Assembly (NCBI GenBank): GCA_021234155.1
Contig: JAJEKV010000021.1
Location: 15,079,563-15,143,562, forward strand
Reading direction: 5' to 3'
Length of the DNA stretch: 64,000 bases
Source: Isoetes taiwanensis
Lineage: Eukaryota > Streptophyta > Lycopodiopsida > Isoetales > Isoetaceae
The notes under the pieces are model-generated. The model searched no databases and had not been told where the DNA came from. It was given only the letters and a program-made list of their open reading frames with translations. Shown piece by piece: positions 58,299 through 64,000 of the stretch (position 1 is its first letter; every line of letters starts with the position of its first letter). The position numbers and the translations under genes were made by a program.

Positions 58299-58796
58299 TT
58301 GAGGAAGAAATTAGATGACAAAGCAAACATTAGCTACCTTGTGGGTTATGATGAAGAATCAAAGGGGTATAGAGTACATATGCCAGAAAGCAAAACAATA
58401 GTCATTAGCAGGGACATTTTATTTGATGAACATGTGTTCTACAAAGACAGGCATCAAAGGAAAGCAATTTGTGATAAAAGGGACAAGGACGAAACTAAGG
58501 CCCAGCAAGCCATAGACTTAGATTCAGATCAAGAAGAAGAGGACACTTTAGCAGAATCTAATGATGACTCAATCACTGAAAACAATAGGACAGAAAATAT
58601 TGAAAACAAAATCATGCCACCAGATACCACCAGCAAAAGGAGAACTCAGGCAGAGAGGCTTTTGGAAAATGTACAGGAAAATATTGAGCAGTATGGTAGG
58701 AATGAATTGGGAAGGAGTAGAAGGTTAGAAAAGCAACATGTTGAACATGAACAAATCATGGCTATTCTTGAAAAACATCTCAATACCACCCTATGA
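58299..58796 (+). CDS. Copia integrase-RT linker, open frame
   Basis: The longest open stretch in the element, 165 codons. It starts in the integrase C-terminal domain: ISYLVGYDEESKGYRVHMPE and IVISRDILFDEHVFY are the typical GYxxxSKGYRxxxP and SRDxxFDE motifs. It continues as a hydrophilic acidic/basic linker (DSDQEEEDTLAESNDD, SKRRTQAERLLENVQ) that joins RT. A stop at 58,794-58,796 breaks the link. The frame is only a part of the pol polyprotein. Confidence 0.8.
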   Translation: MRKKLDDKANISYLVGYDEESKGYRVHMPESKTIVISRDILFDEHVFYKDRHQRKAICDKRDKDETKAQQAIDLDSDQEEEDTLAESNDDSITENNRTENIENKIMPPDTTSKRRTQAERLLENVQENIEQYGRNELGRSRRLEKQHVEHEQIMAILEKHLNTTL

Positions 58797-59560
58797 TGAA
58801 GCAATTGAGAGGAACATAAGGGAACAAAGGGGTTTAAAGCCAGAAGGATGAGTTAGAATCATTTGAGAAAACTCGCATTATTACGATTTGGTTGATTATC
58901 CCGCTGCAGAAAAATGTTATAAAGTTGCAAATGTATCGCTTAAAATTAAAGAAAAATGCATAAGTATGAAATACAAGGCAAGACTTGTGGCAAAAGGATA
59001 CACCCAAAGACTGTGGTTTAGATTTCTGGAGACATACTCTCCTATTGCAATGACTAGCATTAGACATTGCTTTGCACAGCAAATGCACAAGACCCTGAGC
59101 TACATCATATGGATGTAAAACAAATTTTTCTAAATGCTAAATTGATAAAGTTTTATGCAACAAGCACCAGGTTTGAGAAACAAACTAATAAAGTTTGGAG
59201 ACTAAATAGAGCTGCACGCCCTCGGCAAATTTCCTAGGGAGCTGCATGTCTCAAGATGGACAATTTCCTTAAGGAACAAGGGTTTGAGAAACTCAAAAAT
59301 GATGGCACTTATAGGTATAAGCAAGCAAGAAATTTTTGCATCATAGCTTTATATGTTGATGATCAGATATGGCAGCAAATCAATTAAGTGTGCCGATCAT
59401 TGCAAAGGATTTCGTTCGAGATCGAAAATGTCTAATTTAGGAGCTAAGACATTTTTGGGTATTGAAGTATGTAGAACAGACTGTAAGATTTGAAGTCGCT
59501 AAGAATCCAAACATATAGAAAATATGCTTAAAAAGGTTTAACCTTTTTGTTGGATGCACA
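58797..59560 (+). pseudogene. Copia reverse transcriptase remnant
   Basis: RT blocks in shifting frames: MKYKARLVAKGYTQ, FLETYSPIAMTSIR, then a degraded MDVKxAFLN block, CLKMDNFLKEQGFEK, and IALYVDDQIW, which keeps the catalytic YVDD. TFLGIEV-like DNA follows at 59,450. Stops and frameshifts make it inactive. Confidence 0.87.
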
Positions 59561-60200
59561 CCCAAAGAAAAAAAAATCAAGTGGAAGTGACAGAAGAGAA
59601 GCAACACAAAAAGGATATCAAAGAAATGGAAAATGTTCCTTATAGGTCATTACTGCGTTTGTCAGTATCTAGCAAACAACACATACGACATCTCATATAT
59701 ATTGTAAAATATCTGAGCAGAGATGCCATAATCCAAACCAAAGATCATTGATTGCGTGCAAAAGGGTTTTAAAAATATCTTAAGGGGACGAAACACATGG
59801 AATAACATTCAATTCGTGAAAAATCTACAAATTATGTTCATACAAAGATGCATTGGGGAGGGATTTGTCAAATAGAAAATCCACATCCGGATTTGTTGCA
59901 TTCCTAGGTGGAGGTGCCATTACTGAAAAGCAAAAAGCGTATCGCTATTGCCATGTTCTCAGGTTTCTCGGTATACAGCTTCAACTGAGTGGCCAAAGAG
60001 ATATGTTGTTAAGAAGATCGTTGAGGAATTGACTACAAACAAATCCAGTCCAATCCTCAAATTTTCACCTACGTACGCATTGCAATTGTGAAAACCTGGG
60101 CCCACGATAGAACCAAAGTTACTGAATTAAACATACACTTCATTCGGTGATCTACCGCAAACGCGACATTGAGATGGGTATATGTTAACATCGCGAAACA
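59561..60200 (+). pseudogene. Copia RNase H remnant
   Basis: After the RT connection domain (PYRSLLRLSVSSKQHIRHLI near 59,640), the RNase H block NRKSTSGFVAFLGGGAIT is visible at about 59,870-59,925, followed by KQKAYRYC. It is broken by stops and ends before the 3' LTR. Confidence 0.8.
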
Positions 60201-60278
60201 TTGCGCATATTTTCACAAAGGCACTTCCCTCGGGTTAAATTCAAAACAGCTCGCTAGATGTAAGTTGCATTGTGTGAT

Positions 60279-60288
60279 GAAGGAGGAA
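60279..60288 (+). promoter_or_regulatory. Polypurine tract
   Basis: GAAGGAGGAA directly precedes the 3' LTR, the position where plus-strand DNA synthesis is primed. Confidence 0.85.
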
Positions 60289-60905
60289 TGTTGAATTTAG
60301 GTTTGGTTCATCACACATTCTCGAGGTCAAGATAATTCATTAATGCTACATATTACTGTACAGATGTTATACAGGAATTGATCAGAGTTTGGCTAGCCCT
60401 AATGTATAGTTCAGGGCAAATATCATACTATTGAACCTACAAAGGTTATTTAAATTCATGGTCTTTGTACCATAAGTTCAAAAGTTGGGTTTATCCCATA
60501 TAGTTATGATGTATTTGGCCCGATACTATGGAGGGAAACTCCATATGAATAGGAACTCGGCTAGTCGGCCGATTCCGGTGCCATAACCGCCGAAGTTCCT
60601 CCTATAAGACAACAAAGAGGCCGGCTTATTGATTGAGCTGGTCCGGGGATAGATCTAAGGAGGAATTGTAGATTGAATTTGAGCACTGTGGTTGTATTCT
60701 CAACGGGTCAACATTGCTACAGTATTAGGTCAATCCCATTTCTACAGTAATATTTGCTACAATATTCCTATGGTTCTTAATGATATTATTTTAAGTTAAT
60801 ATATTGCCTTAGGAATTGTTATGCTATGATCATTGTCTTGATGGTATCCATAAATTCATCAAGCAAAATTTGAAATAGATTGAATTAGATTCTCTATTTC
60901 TAACA
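60289..60905 (+). repeat. Copia 3' LTR
   Basis: Begins TGTTGAATTTAGG and ends TCTCTATTTCTAACA, as the 5' LTR. Confidence 0.95.
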
Positions 60906-62002
60906 TCTGTTAGTCCGATCAGCTGGCAAGCGGTAACTTATGGCGATGCTGAAACTCATAAAGATTGAGCACAAGAGGGCGTTCTGCATGCCTCCTTCCT
61001 ATCCTACTGTGGTAAGCATTTCGCTAATAATCCTACCGGCTCAATCGGATACCTGCGGGTAGACTATGGTTGTATGTCAAATTCATTTGCATTGAGGCAG
61101 AGCTGACTCTTGACTGTACGGCAGCATTCACCGTGGTGGCAGCATCTGAAGTTTTGTGGTGATAGTATCCGAAGTTTGTGCTTGTGTCTATATGGTTCTA
61201 TTAAGCGTACCGATTTGAGCCATACATCAGCTTCAAATTTGTAGTTGCCTAATTCAAACATCCAAACCTGCCATACCTGATATTCCGCTGCTACACTAAT
61301 GTCGCTCTTTTTACATCTTTGTTTTAGTCATATCCAATTGCAAAAGCTAGAGGTGTGCAGATGAAGTTAGAGGTATGCAGCTCACGCTCAGCTTGAACAA
61401 ACTGCTCAAAGGGGAAATTTCACAACCTTGACAGAGTTCATAGAACTTGACCTACAGAGAATCAAACAGGTCTTGAAAGCCACATAATTGCAAAGGAAAG
61501 ATTTGATTCACTCTAAAGCAAAGACTCATTTAAGTCTTTGTAACAATTAATTTGAGGATTTTGCATAGCCGCTTGTGCTACATATCCAAAGGCGTGGCAT
61601 GGTGAGAAGATTTTGGGGAAGCGTTTCAAATTCTTGTCTTCTCGTGGAGAGCTGTGAAGCAATCTATGTTCCTGGTTCACCCTGGGCCATAGTCGTCCAA
61701 ATTATTATTCTTATTTAGAAGCACACGACATTTAAGAGATAGAGTAGCAACAAATCGCATTATTGAGACATTTTGGCTTGGATTTCCATTACTACGTACT
61801 TCTTTGGCTTCCTTTATATTACATATTTTCTTCTTATACTCTATATCTATCCGCTTAATGGTTTGTGACCATTGTCATTTTTTTTATATTACTCGCCATT
61901 TCCATATCCATAGATGATGTTTTAATGCATCCTTTGGACCAACATTTAATGTTTGCTTTTGATAGTTATTAGTACTGACATGAAGTCATAAAGTTACGAT
62001 AA
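60906..62002. other. Intergenic DNA, nothing recognised
   Basis: The minus-strand frame 61,064-61,261 has no recognised domain. No transposon ends identified. Confidence 0.4.
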
Positions 62003-62514
62003 GCTTGCTTTTAGTTATCGATAAAATTTTTAATATAATAACACACACAACTACTCATTAACATTATTAACACAAACCATTGCATTTAACACATTTAAAT
62101 TGGGAATCCTTTAAACCCCTTTGGTTTGGGTGCATATTCACACGGGGTTACTCCGCAACGAGAATCATTTGACAGGCATATATTTGCCCTATATTCCAAG
62201 ATCTGACCGCATAGCTTAACCTCGCTTGTGGGGTATGCATGCAAGTTTTTACATAATGTATATTAAGATTTACAAAATACTATAAGGTTTGAGAGAATGT
62301 ACTTAATGGTGTTAATTTTGTACATGTATTGTAAATATATTTTGAGCCTGCCCTAATGAACCCCCGCGGTGAATATGCACCCAAACCAAAGTTTAAGGGG
62401 ATTTTAATCTAAATGTGTTAAATGCAATAGTTTGTGTTAATAAAGTTAATGGTAGTTGTGTGTTGATTGTTATATTAAAAATTTGGGCCCTGGGCCCCTA
62501 ACTAAAGCAAACAT
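62003..62514. mobile_element. Hairpin MITE
   Basis: Arms of about 145-155 bp, 62,003-62,151 and about 62,360-62,514, are inverted copies: TTGGTTTGGGTGCATATTCA in the left arm pairs with TGAATATGCACCCAAACCAA in the right. CATTGCATTTAACACATTTA and AAATTTTTAATATAA also pair. The loop is about 210 bp. There is no coding capacity. Termini and the target duplication are not clear, because a GGGCCC-containing stretch near 62,485-62,498 is unpaired, so I do not assign a superfamily. Confidence 0.8.
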
Positions 62515-62869
62515 AGGTAAACTCTTATGGCCTTAAATATTAATTACTAAAAGCACAATTGATAAAGGGTTTGGTCTACTTAGCTAATCGGATATGACGT
62601 AAGGTTGAATATCCGCTGACTCCGCCTCAATAGCGCATAAATATGGGACTCACCTTTGTATAGTCTCGGTGCCTCGTCATCGAACGCTCGTCCATGGCAT
62701 CATCTCACCACTTTGCCGAGCAGCGATACCAGACACATAGGGCAATTTCGAGACGGCAGGTTCCTTGGCCTAAACATCAGAAAATATGCTTTGTCCTTCA
62801 GAATCACAAGGAAGCTTCCTATCGGCCATGGAAAGGTCCTTTTGTCTAACTAGGGTCCATCTAGATGGC
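62515..62869. other. Unclassified DNA
   Basis: No feature recognised. The plus-strand frame 62,656-62,853 has no known motif. Confidence 0.35.
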
Positions 62870-63480
62870 CAAGTGTCCCGAGAAGGACACGGAGGCTCTC
62901 ATTTGTCTCATACCACCTTCTATGGGAATCTTATATAGCGAAGGCATACATGTTAGCACCGCAACAATACTAATAAATACTATACCACTAAATAAGGGTG
63001 GCCCATCATCATCAATACAACTAGCAATGTACCAACATAACAAAGCGAACCCATCATAAATAAGGCTCCTGCCGAGCTATGGGGGCCAACCTACCGCGCC
63101 CTCTCGATAACAACAGACGTATATAACATGGCATTGGTCGCATAGAACAATGGCTAGGGTAGTTCACTCCATCCACTGCGGCACACTTTATATATAGGGT
63201 CAAAACATGTTGTGGCGTGATTGTAGCTCTTCCTGAGATGCAAGTAATTCATGGAATCACTCATGAGACTACTCGAAGCTACATCCCCCGTCCGATGAGG
63301 CAGATTAGAGGCCCCTTCCCGCAATAATGATCCCCCTGATGTGCTAGAGAATGCGTGCCTCACTAACACCCCTCGTGATCCGCACTAATTTGAACCTCTA
63401 AAATTTATGAGCCGCCTCACAAGCACTGGCCGAGTCCGTGACGTCATAGGGCATTTTTCCTCGCGAGCCGTGAGGTGTTG
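62870..63480 (-). repeat. Unclassified repeat G, copy G2
   Basis: Diverged match to 41,330-41,900, best around 63,360-63,430. Minus-strand frames 62,861-63,043 and 63,154-63,369 may be pieces of the same decayed protein. Family not determined. Confidence 0.35.
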
Positions 63481-64000
63481 GACCCATACCCCGCCTCTAA
63501 ACGCTGAGGACCGAATTATGGGCCTAGCACACCGTAGGAGTCTTGTGGCCACGTGCTAGGCAAGACTCCCACCCTCGCTTCACTATTGTACCTTTTATCT
63601 AGTGTCAACCACGATATAGCCTATGACACTATGTGGATCGAGAATAACTTGGGCTAAGCTAAAAGGTTTTTATTAGATATGCTACTATTTGTAAGTAAAT
63701 AACCCACTAGGCTTAGTAAAAGTCAGCCTAACTAGGGTACATACCTCGGCCCAACCCATTGGCCAGGGAACGCACATAGTTTGGAGGGCAAATTAGCCCC
63801 ACGCCTCGCCTGCACCGATTTGGGGAGAGTTGGAAAAAAAGAGGAGCTACCAGCCGCTTTGACCGCAATTTCGGCATGAATGAAAAGTCTTTCTCGATAA
63901 TGGCTCTAGCCAAGAGACCGTTAACTGGCGATAGTCTCGCTTCTGTGATTTCTTGGATTTCTCGATAGAATGGTTACTCTTTATGTGTTACTAAGTTGAT
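63481..64000. other. Unclassified DNA at window end
   Basis: Moderately GC-rich. Nothing recognised; the frame at 63,728-63,913 (minus) has no motif. Confidence 0.35.

Larger units (their letters stand above)
55303..60905 (+). mobile_element. Full-length Ty1/copia LTR retrotransposon, decayed
   Basis: Two direct LTRs of about 618 and 617 bp (TG...CA) flank about 4.4 kb of internal DNA. The order is primer site, gag with zinc knuckle, protease region, integrase, RT and RNase H, and polypurine tract. Having integrase before RT defines copia. All domains carry stops or frameshifts. A family E fragment interrupts the integrase. The LTRs are about 97% identical by eye, implying fairly recent insertion. 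No 5-bp target duplication is evident (left flank GTTTT, right flank TCTGT), which could mean recombination between elements or small flank changes. Confidence 0.93.

Noticed and set aside
1-64000. tRNA, rRNA and CRISPR features
   Set aside because: None was seen by eye. TGGTATCAGAGC at 55,922 is a retroelement primer site, not a tRNA gene.

Overview
This is a nuclear plant window, about 64 kb, gene-poor and packed with repeats. The evidence for a plant is a Ty1/copia element with an initiator-tRNA-Met primer site, a Ty3/gypsy reverse transcriptase piece, L1-type LINE remnants, a second LINE of a clade that I associate with ferns, lycophytes, bryophytes and gymnosperms, a CACTA-like terminal inverted repeat and a hairpin MITE. 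A large-genome, possibly non-flowering, plant fits best, but that placement is inference. I see no intact, confidently functional gene, and no tRNA or rRNA gene.

Layout. 1-4.5 kb is AT-rich intergenic DNA with two microsatellites. 4.5-7.0 kb is a fold-back element with CACTA-type ends and GC-rich subterminal DNA carrying many CGTCGTT motifs. 7.0-9.0 kb is a dead L1-type LINE, cut off by a repeat (family A, 9.0-10.8 kb). From 10.8 to 41.2 kb lies the main structure: two arms of about 7 kb (10.78-17.8 and 34.2-41.2 kb) that are reverse complements of each other around a spacer of about 16.4 kb. Each arm contains its own palindrome of about 2 kb with a small related open frame in the loop, so palindromes sit inside a larger palindrome. 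The spacer holds fragments that look like host genes: a clear CAF1/POP2 deadenylase fragment, an unrecognised but coding-like fragment whose end is duplicated, exon-like blocks, and one dead LINE fragment.

41.2-50.9 kb holds further copies of repeat family B, unclassified repeat DNA, and direct repeats (family E). 50.9-53.8 kb is a minus-strand LINE with a tetranucleotide-repeat tail; it abuts a gypsy reverse transcriptase remnant (53.8-54.3 kb). 55.3-60.9 kb is a full-length copia element whose two LTRs are about 97% identical by eye although its reading frames are broken. A hairpin MITE lies at 62.0-62.5 kb, and the window ends in unclassified repeat DNA.

No genes here form an operon or pathway. 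The window mainly records layered transposition, gene-fragment capture and inverted duplication. Identity figures and repeat boundaries were estimated by eye and are approximate.
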